44,879 bases of DNA from an uncultured Muribaculaceae bacterium (lineage in GTDB: Bacteria; Bacteroidota; Bacteroidia; Bacteroidales; Muribaculaceae), in assembly GCA_910584365.1 (NCBI GenBank), contig CAJUAF010000022.1:1-44879 (forward strand). Direction: 5' to 3'. A model generated the notes under the pieces. It had not been told where the DNA came from, made no database searches, and saw only the letters and a program-made list of their open reading frames with translations. Numbering within the stretch: the stretch's first letter is position 1; each line of letters opens with the position of its first letter. Positions 33,126-40,733 of this stretch are shown here, one piece after another. The translations under genes were made by a program, and so were the position numbers.

Positions 33126-33143
33126 TCATAAATAAGCGAGACG

Positions 33144-33569
33144 ATGAATAGACATGAATTTGAAGCACGGACCGGCTGGGAAGTATCTGACGACGATTAC
33201 GCACAGATTGAGAAAATTTATTTGAATGCCGGCGAAATGGATAAGGATGAATTCTGCCGTGATTACGCCAAAGGTAACGGGCACGAGATAATGAGCTATC
33301 TCAGTCAGAAAGCCGATGATCAACGTAACCACATCCGGAAACTTGATAAAAAGATTGCAGGGCTCGAAGAAGAGCGAGGAGAGATGATTGATTTTTTGAT
33401 AGCAAAGCATACTGAGACCAAAGATGAGTCTTTCCGCAAGTACGCAGTTCAACTGCTTGGAGGGACAAAGCAGTATATTCTTCGCAAATGCCACATGGCA
33501 CTCCCAATGGATGACCGTGAGCAGGCATGGATAATTGAGTTGCTGGAGTCAAACGATAAAGAGGGTTAG
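33144..33569 (+). CDS. Early phage protein of unknown function (141 residues)
   Basis: The acidic, helical protein has a central coiled coil (SYLSQKADDQRNHIRKLDKKIAGLEEERGEMIDFLIAKH) and no known domain. It is preceded by ATAAGCGAGACG, one of the repeated start-site motifs of the operon, and starts 18 bp after the previous gene. It is followed by the structured RNA region at 33590-33741. Confidence 0.7.
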   Translation: MNRHEFEARTGWEVSDDDYAQIEKIYLNAGEMDKDEFCRDYAKGNGHEIMSYLSQKADDQRNHIRKLDKKIAGLEEERGEMIDFLIAKHTETKDESFRKYAVQLLGGTKQYILRKCHMALPMDDREQAWIIELLESNDKEG

Positions 33570-33589
33570 ACCCAAGAGAGGGCAATCCT

Positions 33590-33660
33590 CCGGCAAGAGA
33601 GCCGGTTAAAGCCGAAAGGCACAACATTTGAACCGCCGCCGGTATTGCAAGGTCGGCGGC
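33590..33660 (+). ncRNA. Series of three hairpins before the tRNA-like element
   Basis: CCGGC-AAGAGA-GCCGG (33590-33605), GCC-GAAA-GGC (33611-33620) and GCCGCCG/CGGCGGC with a 12-nt loop (33635-33660) follow in tight order between two genes, directly before the tRNA-like fold. No coding frame fits here. They may be part of one larger structured RNA. Confidence 0.45.
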
Positions 33661-33664
33661 ATTT

Positions 33665-33741
33665 GGGAGGGCCGGATGCCAGGCCTTCGCGACCTGTAGC
33701 CGCCAGTGAGCGGTATAGGGGTTCGACTCCCCTTCCTCCCA
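33665..33741 (+). ncRNA. tRNA-like structure without a normal D arm
   Basis: The ends are those of a tRNA: acceptor GGGAGGG/TCCTCCC (one G-T pair) with discriminator A, and a perfect T arm AGGGG-TTCGACT-CCCCT. Between them are only two hairpins (CAGG/CCTG at 33680-33696 and CCGC/GCGG at 33700-33713) and an unpaired CCGGATG linker where the D arm should be. If the first hairpin is the anticodon arm, the loop CTTCGCG would read TCG (Arg), but C at position 37 is unusual. It is either a degenerate or highly unusual phage tRNA, or a tRNA mimic. Confidence 0.55.
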
Positions 33742-33756
33742 CTAATATCAACAAAG

Positions 33757-33975
33757 ATGAAACAACATTCAGAGCAAAGAACCGAACGTGCCGTAGGGCT
33801 GCTATTGCAGACTTTGGAGCAGAACGTGGCCGACACGGGGACCATCCTCGATGAGTTTGAGGCCACCCATGATGACTGTGAGCTGTGCGAGTCAAAGCAA
33901 TACAGCGCACTCAATGCCGGCTACTTTGCCATGAAGGATGCCATCGACAAAATCAATAACCGGCTAAACAAGTGA
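33757..33975 (+). CDS. Early phage protein of unknown function (72 residues)
   Basis: The protein MKQHSEQRTERAVGLLLQTLEQ ... CELCESKQYSALNAGYFAMKDAIDKINNRLNK is helical with one CELC pair, which is too little for a zinc site by itself. The start is set at 33757, because the upstream part of the frame runs through the tRNA-like RNA. Confidence 0.65.
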   Translation: MKQHSEQRTERAVGLLLQTLEQNVADTGTILDEFEATHDDCELCESKQYSALNAGYFAMKDAIDKINNRLNK

Positions 33976-33979
33976 GATT

Positions 33980-34243
33980 ATGGACAGAAAGAGTATGTTT
34001 CCCGTTGCTGAAATTCAACGACAAAATGCGGATTCAGTGCGGCAAGATTACAAAGAATATGAAGCCAAAGAAGTGCTGTATGTTCGCTCAGACCTGCTAA
34101 ATCGATTTCGTAATAGTCCTCTGCTGGAAAGGGTAGTAGTACCGGCTGCTGAATTTGAGCAGCTTTGCAAAACGCGAATAGGTCGCGCGTATGTCGCTTC
34201 CTATCAGTGGCAGACTTGTAGTCGACAATCATTATTCGGATAA
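33980..34243 (+). CDS. Early phage protein of unknown function (87 residues)
   Basis: It begins MDRKSMFPVAEIQRQNADSVRQDYKEYEAKEVLYVRSDLLNRFRNSPLLERVVV. No domain is recognised. It starts 4 bp after the previous stop, with ACAAGTGAGATT upstream, the recurring start motif. A gap of about 70 bp follows before the next gene. Confidence 0.55.
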   Translation: MDRKSMFPVAEIQRQNADSVRQDYKEYEAKEVLYVRSDLLNRFRNSPLLERVVVPAAEFEQLCKTRIGRAYVASYQWQTCSRQSLFG

Positions 34244-34314
34244 CATCTCTCATAAGATATTCCATTTGGAAAATAAACACAAAGATAACGAATAAAACCC
34301 AATAAGTGAGAAAA

Positions 34315-34695
34315 ATGAACAAGTACATCTCAGTCAACAAGGAGGGCATCAAGGCCCTGCAGCGCGCTTTCAAGGTCAAAGGTAAGGAAATCTGCGAACG
34401 GTGCGTAAAAAACGCTCTGGCCTACCGCACGAATAACGAGCTTGCCCGTAAGATACGTTTCGCGGCGGTCAAGCATCACGGAGGCTGCACCTACTACAAC
34501 CTGCCGGAGGGTGAGTTCTTCTTCGACTCGGACAGTTGTGCGTTTGCGGTCTATAATAACGGAGCCGAGGTCCGCCTTGATAAGCAGACAGGAGAAGGCT
34601 TCGTCTATGGACCCAAAGGTGACCTTATAGAAAGACGAGAGCATGTCATGATGACACAGATTCCGGAACTTTCGCGTATAGCCCAGGCACTTTAA
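34315..34695 (+). CDS. Early phage protein of unknown function (126 residues)
   Basis: The protein MNKYISVNKEGIKALQRAFKVKGKEICERCVKNALAYRTNNELARKIRFAAVKHHGG is basic at the N-terminus and has beta-rich later parts (GEFFFDSDSCAFAVYNNGAEVRLDKQTGEGFVY). It lies immediately before the transposase gene. The start is at ATG 34315, as AATAAGTGAGAAAA lies just upstream. A GTG at 34306 is also in frame. No function is assigned. Confidence 0.7.
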   Translation: MNKYISVNKEGIKALQRAFKVKGKEICERCVKNALAYRTNNELARKIRFAAVKHHGGCTYYNLPEGEFFFDSDSCAFAVYNNGAEVRLDKQTGEGFVYGPKGDLIERREHVMMTQIPELSRIAQAL

Positions 34696-34707
34696 CCCCT
34701 CGTGACA

Positions 34708-36729
34708 ATGGAATACTACGACGGACGGATATGTATAAGGCCAAGCGAGCTTGAAGCTGCCGGCATAATGACGCAGGAATACTGTCGTCAGCTTGCCTCA
34801 CGCGGTCGGCTGACTATGGCACGTCGTGGTGGAGGTGCAAAAAATCATTATGCCCTCGTCGTTGTCGACTCCCTGCCGACACAGCATCTTGAAGAGGTCA
34901 AGGAAAAACTCGGCAGCGGTGACGAGGTACTTGCCGCCGGGTGGTTCCGCGAGAACTACGAGCGTGATCAGGCTGCCGTTGCATGGTTTAACGACCGCCA
35001 GAAGTGTCCTATCGAATTCAAGGACGAGAAAAAACGCCGTCAATGGGTGGAAGAGTGTGTGGTCAATGCCAGTGTACTGAACTGCTGCATCCGGCTCCAC
35101 AGCCGGGCAAGCGACTTCCAACGGATTCTCGGTAACACCTACCAGTGGGAGAAGATGACAAAGGCCGTCGAGAGCTTGCGGGAACAGTTCGGCCACACAT
35201 TGCCGACCTCTATGTTCCGCTTCCGCAAGAAGGTGGCGCAATACCGCAAGGAGGGCTACGCCAGCCTTATCAGCGGCAAGTTCGGTAACCAGACCGCCCG
35301 TAGGATGACCCACCGCGAGGAGCAGGTGATACTCGGCATCGCGTGTCTTGAGAATCAACCGTACAATACGACAGTCAGGGAAATGTATATCATGTTCCTC
35401 ACCGGGGAGCTTGACGTGTATGACATCACCACCGGCGAGCTGTTCGACCCCGAGACATTCGCAAAGAAAGGTGAGGAACCGTGGATACCAAGCGATGCTA
35501 CCATAGCCAACTACCTCAACCGTCCCAAAAACAAGATGCTGATCGAAAAACGCCACCGCAGCCGCACGGCCTTCATGCACGAGCAGATGCCACACATGCA
35601 TCGCCACAACGGGGAATTCTCACTGTCGCAGATCACGATGGACGACGTTGACCTTCCGCGCCGCATGAAAGGCAACGAGCGCGTACACGCCTACTATGCC
35701 TACGACGTGGTGAGCCAGTGTCGAATCGGAGCCTCTTATGGCCGGAAGAAGGATGAGCGCCTTGTGGTGGACTGTTTCAGGGATATGTTCAGGCTGATCG
35801 AGCGCAACGGCTGGGGGATGCCGGCCGGCATCGAGGTTGAGCAGCACCTTATGAGCCAGTACAAGGACGGATTCCTCCGGGCCGGCGTTGCCTTCCCCTT
35901 CGTACACTTCTGCGCACCACAAAACTCTCAGGAAAAGTACGCCGAGCCTTTGAACGGTGCTTTCAAACGGTCGATAGCCCACAAGAACCATGCCTCCATA
36001 GGTCGATTCTACGGCAAGGGCAAGAACCGCGTGGAAAGTAAGAAAATCAGCGACGAGACCAATGAAACCTACGAGGATCAGCAATATTATACCTTCGAGC
36101 AGCTTGTGGCCGACGACCGCGCCGACAATCTGGAGTGGAACAATACCCTGCATCCGAATCAAAAGAAATACCCCGGCATGACCCGGTGGGACGTGCTTGT
36201 CGCCAATGTCAACCCGACACTGCAGCAGTTTGACAAGCTCACCTTGAGCCGGTATATCGGAGAACGAGTCGAAACGAGTATCAGGCGTAACTCCACCGTC
36301 CGGGTATGTTATGAAGACTGGTGGCTCAGCTCCCCTGAAATCCTCGAGCAGCTTGAGCCGAACAACTACAAAGTCACAGCCTACTATCTCCCGGACGAGA
36401 ACGGAGCACCGCAGGATGTCTATATTTTTCAAGGCGACCGCTACATCGACAAGGTAGAGAAGGTCCAGACCTACAACCGCGTCATGGCAGAGCAGACCGA
36501 GGAAGATGTAGCCAACTATATAGAGCAGCGCAAAAAGGTGGCCAAATGGGGCAAATATATCGACGACAACGCCGCGATTCAGGTAGGAGTGGCCAAACGT
36601 ACCACGAGATCGCAAACGTCGGCAGAAGCCGTAGAAATGGCCCCGGTGGCAATCTCGCCTGACGAGGTCGACATCGCATCAAGATTCGCCGGCATGGACT
36701 GGAGTCAGGCAGGATTTCAGGACTCTTAA
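34708..36729 (+). CDS. MuA-like DDE transposase
   Basis: The 673-residue protein has an N-terminal DNA-binding part with HTH-like segments (CIRPSELEAAGIMTQEYCRQLASRGRLTMARRGGG; RKKVAQYRKEGYASLISGKFGN), an rve-type catalytic core and a C-terminal domain. The first catalytic Asp is in ITMDDVDLPRRM (Asp312), the last Glu in SQEKYAEPLNGAFKR (Glu409 or 413). At the middle position the usual DNG is replaced by IEVEQHL (Glu376 or 378). It should cut and join phage ends for lysogenic and replicative transposition. A GTG at 34702 is an alternative start. Confidence 0.92.
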   Translation: MEYYDGRICIRPSELEAAGIMTQEYCRQLASRGRLTMARRGGGAKNHYALVVVDSLPTQHLEEVKEKLGSGDEVLAAGWFRENYERDQAAVAWFNDRQKCPIEFKDEKKRRQWVEECVVNASVLNCCIRLHSRASDFQRILGNTYQWEKMTKAVESLREQFGHTLPTSMFRFRKKVAQYRKEGYASLISGKFGNQTARRMTHREEQVILGIACLENQPYNTTVREMYIMFLTGELDVYDITTGELFDPETFAKKGEEPWIPSDATIANYLNRPKNKMLIEKRHRSRTAFMHEQMPHMHRHNGEFSLSQITMDDVDLPRRMKGNERVHAYYAYDVVSQCRIGASYGRKKDERLVVDCFRDMFRLIERNGWGMPAGIEVEQHLMSQYKDGFLRAGVAFPFVHFCAPQNSQEKYAEPLNGAFKRSIAHKNHASIGRFYGKGKNRVESKKISDETNETYEDQQYYTFEQLVADDRADNLEWNNTLHPNQKKYPGMTRWDVLVANVNPTLQQFDKLTLSRYIGERVETSIRRNSTVRVCYEDWWLSSPEILEQLEPNNYKVTAYYLPDENGAPQDVYIFQGDRYIDKVEKVQTYNRVMAEQTEEDVANYIEQRKKVAKWGKYIDDNAAIQVGVAKRTTRSQTSAEAVEMAPVAISPDEVDIASRFAGMDWSQAGFQDS

Positions 36730-36754
36730 AACGATATTATAACAGCATTAGAAT

Positions 36755-37627
36755 ATGATTACAACCGAAATCAAACAAAAAATCACCGCCGCGATCACGT
36801 CGGCCCGGAAGAACTATCCGAGCGACGCCAAGCATGCCGCGTCGCTTGGCATCACCACCTCGGTCTACAGTGCCGTAAAGAACGGCCAGACCGACCGGGT
36901 ATTGAGCGATGCCAACTGGATAAGCATAGCCCGCAAGCTCGGCGTAAGCCTACGCGACGAAATCGAATGGAAGGCCGCTAAGACACCGGTGTTCCAGTAT
37001 GTCACCGCCCAGTTGGAATTCTGTCAGCAGTCGAACGTCAGTGGCATCCTCTGCGACGAACCCAACATCGGCAAGACATTCACCGCCCGGCTCTATGTTC
37101 AGAGCCACCGCAACGCCGTCTATATAGACTGCTCACAGGTCAAGACCAAGCTGAAGCTGATCCGCAAGATTGCAGCCGAATTCGGAGTCGACAGCAAGGG
37201 CCGTTACAGCGACGTCTACGATGACCTCGTCTTCTACCTCCGCTCCATCGAGCAGCCGCTGATCATACTCGACGAAGCCGGCGACCTGCAGTACGAAGCC
37301 TTCCTCGAGTTGAAGGCACTGTGGAACGCCACCGAGCGTTGCTGTGCGTGGTACATGATGGGTGCCGATGGCCTCAAGGAGAAGATCAATCGCTCAATCG
37401 AGTGCCGGAAGGTCGGTTATACCGAGATGCTGAGCCGCTACGGTGACCGATTCAGCAAGGTTACGCCTGACAACGGCGACGACCGCAGGGTTTTTCTGCT
37501 TGAGCAGGCCCGGATTGTGGCACAGGTCAACGCCCCTGACGGAGCCGACATCGCCCAGATCGTGCGCAAGACCCAGGGTGGTCTGCGCCGCGTATATACC
37601 GAAATCGAAAAACTCAAAAGACAGTAA
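36755..37627 (+). CDS. MuB-like AAA ATPase, transposition target selector
   Basis: The 290-residue protein has an N-terminal HTH (KHAASLGITTSVYSAVKNGQTD) and an AAA core with Walker A CDEPNIGKT (100-108, lacking the first Gly of GxxxxGKT), Walker B LIILDEAGDL (Asp173-Glu174) and an arginine-rich C-terminus. MuB binds target DNA as an ATP-dependent filament, recruits MuA and gives target immunity. It directly follows the transposase (26 bp), as in Mu. The weak P-loop is common in MuB relatives but deserves a check. Confidence 0.9.
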   Translation: MITTEIKQKITAAITSARKNYPSDAKHAASLGITTSVYSAVKNGQTDRVLSDANWISIARKLGVSLRDEIEWKAAKTPVFQYVTAQLEFCQQSNVSGILCDEPNIGKTFTARLYVQSHRNAVYIDCSQVKTKLKLIRKIAAEFGVDSKGRYSDVYDDLVFYLRSIEQPLIILDEAGDLQYEAFLELKALWNATERCCAWYMMGADGLKEKINRSIECRKVGYTEMLSRYGDRFSKVTPDNGDDRRVFLLEQARIVAQVNAPDGADIAQIVRKTQGGLRRVYTEIEKLKRQ

Positions 37628-37630
37628 GCC

Positions 37631-37897
37631 ATGAGCATGAAAATAACAGTAACGCTCCCCAATGGCCGTAGGCGCGTATTGAAATCTCCGGAAGAATTCA
37701 GGGGCATTGACAAAAATCGCAAGGCGATGTTCGTCATGGATAACTGGAAAATATATATCGGATACTCCGATGGCGAAATCGATGATGAAGGCGATTTCGG
37801 CATATTTGGAACCATTCACAGCATAGCGCTACCATTCAACAGGATGCTCGGATGGTGCTATGAAACCGTAGAACGTAAAACCAGAAAAAACAAATAA
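37631..37897 (+). CDS. Phage protein of unknown function (88 residues)
   Basis: This beta-rich protein (MSMKITVTLPNGRRRVLKSPEEFRGIDKNRKAMFVMDNWKIYIGYSDGEIDDEGDFGIFG) starts 4 bp after the ATPase gene and ends 3 bp before the next. It is soluble, with no known domain. Confidence 0.7.
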   Translation: MSMKITVTLPNGRRRVLKSPEEFRGIDKNRKAMFVMDNWKIYIGYSDGEIDDEGDFGIFGTIHSIALPFNRMLGWCYETVERKTRKNK

Positions 37898-37899
37898 CC

Positions 37900-38526
37900 A
37901 TGCCCAAGAGAGCATTCAGCCCCAAAGAGGTGCTTGCCAAGACCTTCAAGACTCTGCCGTGGGACGGCGAGTGGGCCGATGCTTTCGGTCTGCCCACCGT
38001 CAACGAGACATGGCTGATACACGGTCCGTCCGGTTCCGGCAAGAGCAGCTTTGTCATGCAGCTTGCCCGCAAGCTCACCGAGTATGGCACTGTACTCTTC
38101 ATGAGCTACGAGGAAGGGGTAGGGCAGTCATTCCAGAAACGTATCGCCCGGTTCAAGATGAACGAGGTTCAGGGGCGGTTCCGTATCGCCACAGCCGACA
38201 CAATCGAGGATCTGACAGCCCGGCTCAAATGCAAGAAAAGTCCCAAGTTCGTGATAATAGACAGTTTTCAGGCGGCAGGGTGGGATTATCCCGAAACCGA
38301 GGCATTGATAAAGCGCTTCCCCCGAAAATGTTTCATCTTCATCAGCCAGGAGTACAAAGGGCAGCCGATGGGCAAACCGGCGCAGAGGCTCAAATACTAT
38401 GCCGGTGTAAAAGTTAGAGTCAGCGGTTACAAGGCATACTGCCAGGGCCGTTTCATACCAGCCCCCGGAGTCTATTACACTGTGTGGGCAGAAGGAATTC
38501 TTAAAACAACCAATAATTTAGGATAA
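37900..38526 (+). CDS. RecA-like P-loop ATPase of the phage early operon
   Basis: The 208-residue protein has a clear Walker A (HGPSGSGKSSF, Gly42-Ser49), Walker B (KFVIIDSFQ, Asp121) and SYEEGVGQSFQKR, typical of the RecA/KaiC/DnaB-type single-domain ATPases of phages. It may be a single-strand annealing or replication accessory protein, but the family does not fix the role. It lies in a tight cluster of small genes, 2 bp before the next. Confidence 0.8.
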   Translation: MPKRAFSPKEVLAKTFKTLPWDGEWADAFGLPTVNETWLIHGPSGSGKSSFVMQLARKLTEYGTVLFMSYEEGVGQSFQKRIARFKMNEVQGRFRIATADTIEDLTARLKCKKSPKFVIIDSFQAAGWDYPETEALIKRFPRKCFIFISQEYKGQPMGKPAQRLKYYAGVKVRVSGYKAYCQGRFIPAPGVYYTVWAEGILKTTNNLG

Positions 38527-38527
38527 C

Positions 38528-38746
38528 ATGAGCAAGAAGCGTACAGTAATAGAGCTTGAGCCGGAAGGCCGGATACACAAGGAGGCGTTTATGACGGCCC
38601 CGATGGTATGTCCTTACTGCAATGGCAGAGGCGGATTCAGCCATGACGCCGCCACCGGGCCGGTATTCACGAACTGTCCCGACTGCGAGGGAACTGGCGA
38701 GGTAGTGGCAATGGTAACGATAGACTGGAAACCAAACTTGAAATAA
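38528..38746 (+). CDS. Small DnaJ-type zinc-finger protein
   Basis: The 72-residue protein has two CxxCxGxG motifs (CPYCNGRG and CPDCEGTG), the zinc-binding pattern of DnaJ. It has no J domain. Small proteins of this kind are common in Bacteroidota phages. A second one occurs at 40272. The role is unknown, perhaps protein or nucleic acid binding. Confidence 0.75.
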   Translation: MSKKRTVIELEPEGRIHKEAFMTAPMVCPYCNGRGGFSHDAATGPVFTNCPDCEGTGEVVAMVTIDWKPNLK

Positions 38747-38753
38747 AAAGATA

Positions 38754-38939
38754 ATGAGTGAGACAAGATTTACCTGCTGCATCTGTGGCAAAGAGGTCAA
38801 GGAGTACGGCAACGATCCGTGGCCTATTAAAGAGGATGGCCGGTGCTGTAACTACTGCAACTGGACAGTAGTCCTCAAGGAAAGAAACCGATTAAGTAAC
38901 TTAAATAGAGATAAAATAAATGGCTCAACAGGTAACTAA
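38754..38939 (+). CDS. Small cysteine-rich zinc-ribbon-like protein
   Basis: The 61-residue protein has TCCICGKE and GRCCNYCNW, two CxxC-like pairs suggesting a zinc ribbon. The last 20 bp overlap the start of the gp16 gene. The start ATGAGTGAGAC matches the recurrent motif. The role is unknown. Confidence 0.65.
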   Translation: MSETRFTCCICGKEVKEYGNDPWPIKEDGRCCNYCNWTVVLKERNRLSNLNRDKINGSTGN

Positions 38940-39402
38940 TTTCGGCCGGTTCTACACCGCAGTCAGGGCGTTGGATCCCATAGGTGATCGCGACGATGTC
39001 AAGAAGAGCCTGGTGTATCAATACACCGACGGGCGCACCGACAGCCTCCGCGAGATGACCAGAGCAGAATACGACCGCTGTTGTGAAGATCTCGAGCGCA
39101 AGACCGGGCAGAAAGATGAACTCCGCAAAGAACGCAGTGCGACCCTCAAGCTGATGCAGAAGATGGGTGTCGACACAACCGACTGGGGCCGCGTCAACCT
39201 TTTATGCCGCGATGCCAGGATAATCGGCAAGGATTTCTATTACATCACGGCCGAGGAACACAAGGAACTGCGCCGGAAGCTCAAGAGTATCGAGCGCAAA
39301 GGCGGCATCAGACATCAGCCGGTGGAAATGCCGGAGCAACCAAAGACTCAGCAACCCCGGCAGCAAGTTATAATAATCCCCATGAATATGGGCCAGGCAT
39401 AA
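38920..39402 (+). CDS. GemA/gp16-like phage regulatory protein
   Basis: The 160-residue protein has the Mu gp16 (GemA) pattern: a helical N-terminus, then KLMQKMGVDTTDWGRVNLLCRDARIIGKDFYYITAEEHKELRRKLKSIERKGGIRHQP. In Mu, GemA affects host gene expression and DNA supercoiling. The Gln/Pro-rich tail is variable. The position in the middle of the early operon fits Mu. Confidence 0.82.
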   Translation: MAQQVTNFGRFYTAVRALDPIGDRDDVKKSLVYQYTDGRTDSLREMTRAEYDRCCEDLERKTGQKDELRKERSATLKLMQKMGVDTTDWGRVNLLCRDARIIGKDFYYITAEEHKELRRKLKSIERKGGIRHQPVEMPEQPKTQQPRQQVIIIPMNMGQA

Positions 39403-39406
39403 AATT

Positions 39407-39580
39407 ATGAAGAAGCGACACTGGAAAATAAAACTCAAGGAGCGCAAGACCGGGCACATCCTTACGCCGGAATACATAGGCTACCATAACCGCGAAGAGG
39501 TGATAGAGTTTTTCGGACTCGAGAACCCCGATGTCGAGTGGTACGAGATCAAGGAAGTTCCCTACAAAGAAAACGATTAA
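39407..39580 (+). CDS. Small phage protein (57 residues)
   Basis: MKKRHWKIKLKERKTGHILTPEYIGYHNREEVIEFFGLENPDVEWYEIKEVPYKEND starts at ATG 39407, 4 bp after the gp16 stop, and runs to TAA at 39580. It has a basic N-terminus and acidic C-terminus. No family is recognised. The tight spacing supports it as real. Confidence 0.7.
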   Translation: MKKRHWKIKLKERKTGHILTPEYIGYHNREEVIEFFGLENPDVEWYEIKEVPYKEND

Positions 39581-39603
39581 CCAACCAACTAAAAATAAGT
39601 GAT

Positions 39604-40260
39604 ATGATAGAAAAAGTTGAAATGACTGCCGAAGAGCGTCAGGAATTCGAGGCCTTCAGAGCCGAAAAAGAGAAAAAACGCCGTGAGCAGGAGCGCAAGC
39701 AGATGCGCCAGGACTATGCAAGCATGGTCGATGACGAAATCGCCACCACTATCCCGCAGCTCCGCGAGCTGAGCGAACAGATCAAACTGGTCAAGGAGAC
39801 CATCTTCGGCAACTTCGAGGCTATCCTCAAGATGAAGACCGAGATCACCGGCGTGGCTCGCGACGACCAGAACAGCCACACATTCACTAACTCCGACAGC
39901 ACCCTGCGCGTCATCCTCGGCGTGAACACCATCGATGGCTACCGTGACACCGTAGAAGACGGTATTGCAATGGTAAAGGGCTATATCGAGAGCTTGGCCA
40001 AAGACGATGCCACCAAAGCCCTCGTCAACGCCGTTCTGCGTCTGTTGAGCCGCGATGGGCAGGGTAACATCAAGGCCAGTCGGGTGCTTCAGCTCCGCAA
40101 GATGGCCGAGGACAGCGGCAACGAACAGTTCCTCGAGGGCGTGAAAATCATCGAGGAAGCCTACCAGCCCACCATTTCAAAGAAATTCATCCGTGCCCAG
40201 TACAAGAACGACAAGGGCGCATGGTGTTACATTCCCCTCGGCATGACCGATGTCGACTAA
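39604..40260 (+). CDS. DUF3164 family phage protein
   Basis: The 218-residue protein has the DUF3164 pattern: a coiled-coil start (EERQEFEAFRAEKEKKRREQERKQMRQDYASMVDDEIATTIPQLRELSEQIKLVKETIFGNFEAIL) followed by TLRVILGVNTIDGYRDTVEDGIAMVK and LLSRDGQGNIKASRVLQLRKMAED. DUF3164 is frequent in Mu-like phages next to early genes, and its role is unknown. The start is at MIEKVEM because AATAAGTGAT lies just upstream. Confidence 0.88.
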   Translation: MIEKVEMTAEERQEFEAFRAEKEKKRREQERKQMRQDYASMVDDEIATTIPQLRELSEQIKLVKETIFGNFEAILKMKTEITGVARDDQNSHTFTNSDSTLRVILGVNTIDGYRDTVEDGIAMVKGYIESLAKDDATKALVNAVLRLLSRDGQGNIKASRVLQLRKMAEDSGNEQFLEGVKIIEEAYQPTISKKFIRAQYKNDKGAWCYIPLGMTDVD

Positions 40261-40271
40261 AACGCAAGAAT

Positions 40272-40469
40272 ATGGAAAAAGAAATCAAAAGACCGCCCCG
40301 GATTGCAGTGTGCCGGGAATGCAATGGTACCGGGATACTGAAAACCGAATCGCCACAACGTTATCCGTCACCTTGCCCCCAGTGTGAAGGCAGCGGCCGG
40401 GTTACCGTAAGCAGCGTGACTACGCTCGATATCAGACCATACAGACAGAAACCGTTAAAAGTCATGTAA
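40272..40469 (+). CDS. Small DnaJ-type zinc-finger protein (second copy)
   Basis: The 65-residue protein has CRECNGTG and CPQCEGSG, the CxxCxGxG pair, as in 38528. Similarity outside the motifs is low, so it is a distant paralog. The start at 40272 follows DUF3164 by 11 bp. Confidence 0.7.
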   Translation: MEKEIKRPPRIAVCRECNGTGILKTESPQRYPSPCPQCEGSGRVTVSSVTTLDIRPYRQKPLKVM

Positions 40470-40475
40470 CAGACA

Positions 40476-40733
40476 ATGGCAAACAAGCGCGGCATGTCCT
40501 ACAGAAAGCGCGTCGCAGACATAAACCGGATATACGATGAACACGCCAGGAGCGGGTTAAGTAACCGGGAGATATGGCGCAGATACATATATCCGGTTTA
40601 TGCCATAAGCGAACGAACTTTCTACAACATAATGAACGCCACGGCAGGGCTTGAAACCCCGGTCGTGGCGTCCGACATGCCGAGCTTCTTTGATTTTTTG
40701 CCTGAAGAACCTCCAAAAAAGCAAGAGAAATGA
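40476..40733 (+). CDS. Small phage protein with possible helix-turn-helix
   Basis: The 85-residue basic protein (MANKRGMSYRKRVADINRIYDEHARSGLSNREIWRRYIYPVYAISERTFYNIMNA) has a helical pattern like a resolvase/Mor-type HTH (GLSNREIWRRYIYPVYAISERTFYNI). It overlaps the morphogenesis gene by 4 bp. By position it could be a late-gene activator (Mor/C equivalent), but this is only inference. Confidence 0.6.
   Translation: MANKRGMSYRKRVADINRIYDEHARSGLSNREIWRRYIYPVYAISERTFYNIMNATAGLETPVVASDMPSFFDFLPEEPPKKQEK

Noticed and set aside
33665..33741. Calling the element a standard tRNA-Arg
   Set aside because: No D arm can be drawn and the anticodon loop has C at position 37; only acceptor and T arms are convincing.
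33566..33914. Minus-strand frames (GSRTPIPLTGGYRSRRPG and similar) over 33.6-33.9 kb
   Set aside because: They run through the tRNA-like RNA and opposite to a real gene; such peptides are typical false translations of tRNA-like DNA.
34244..34314. Gene or RNA in the 70-bp gap before 34315
   Set aside because: Only AT-rich sequence and the start motif are seen; nothing further is supported.
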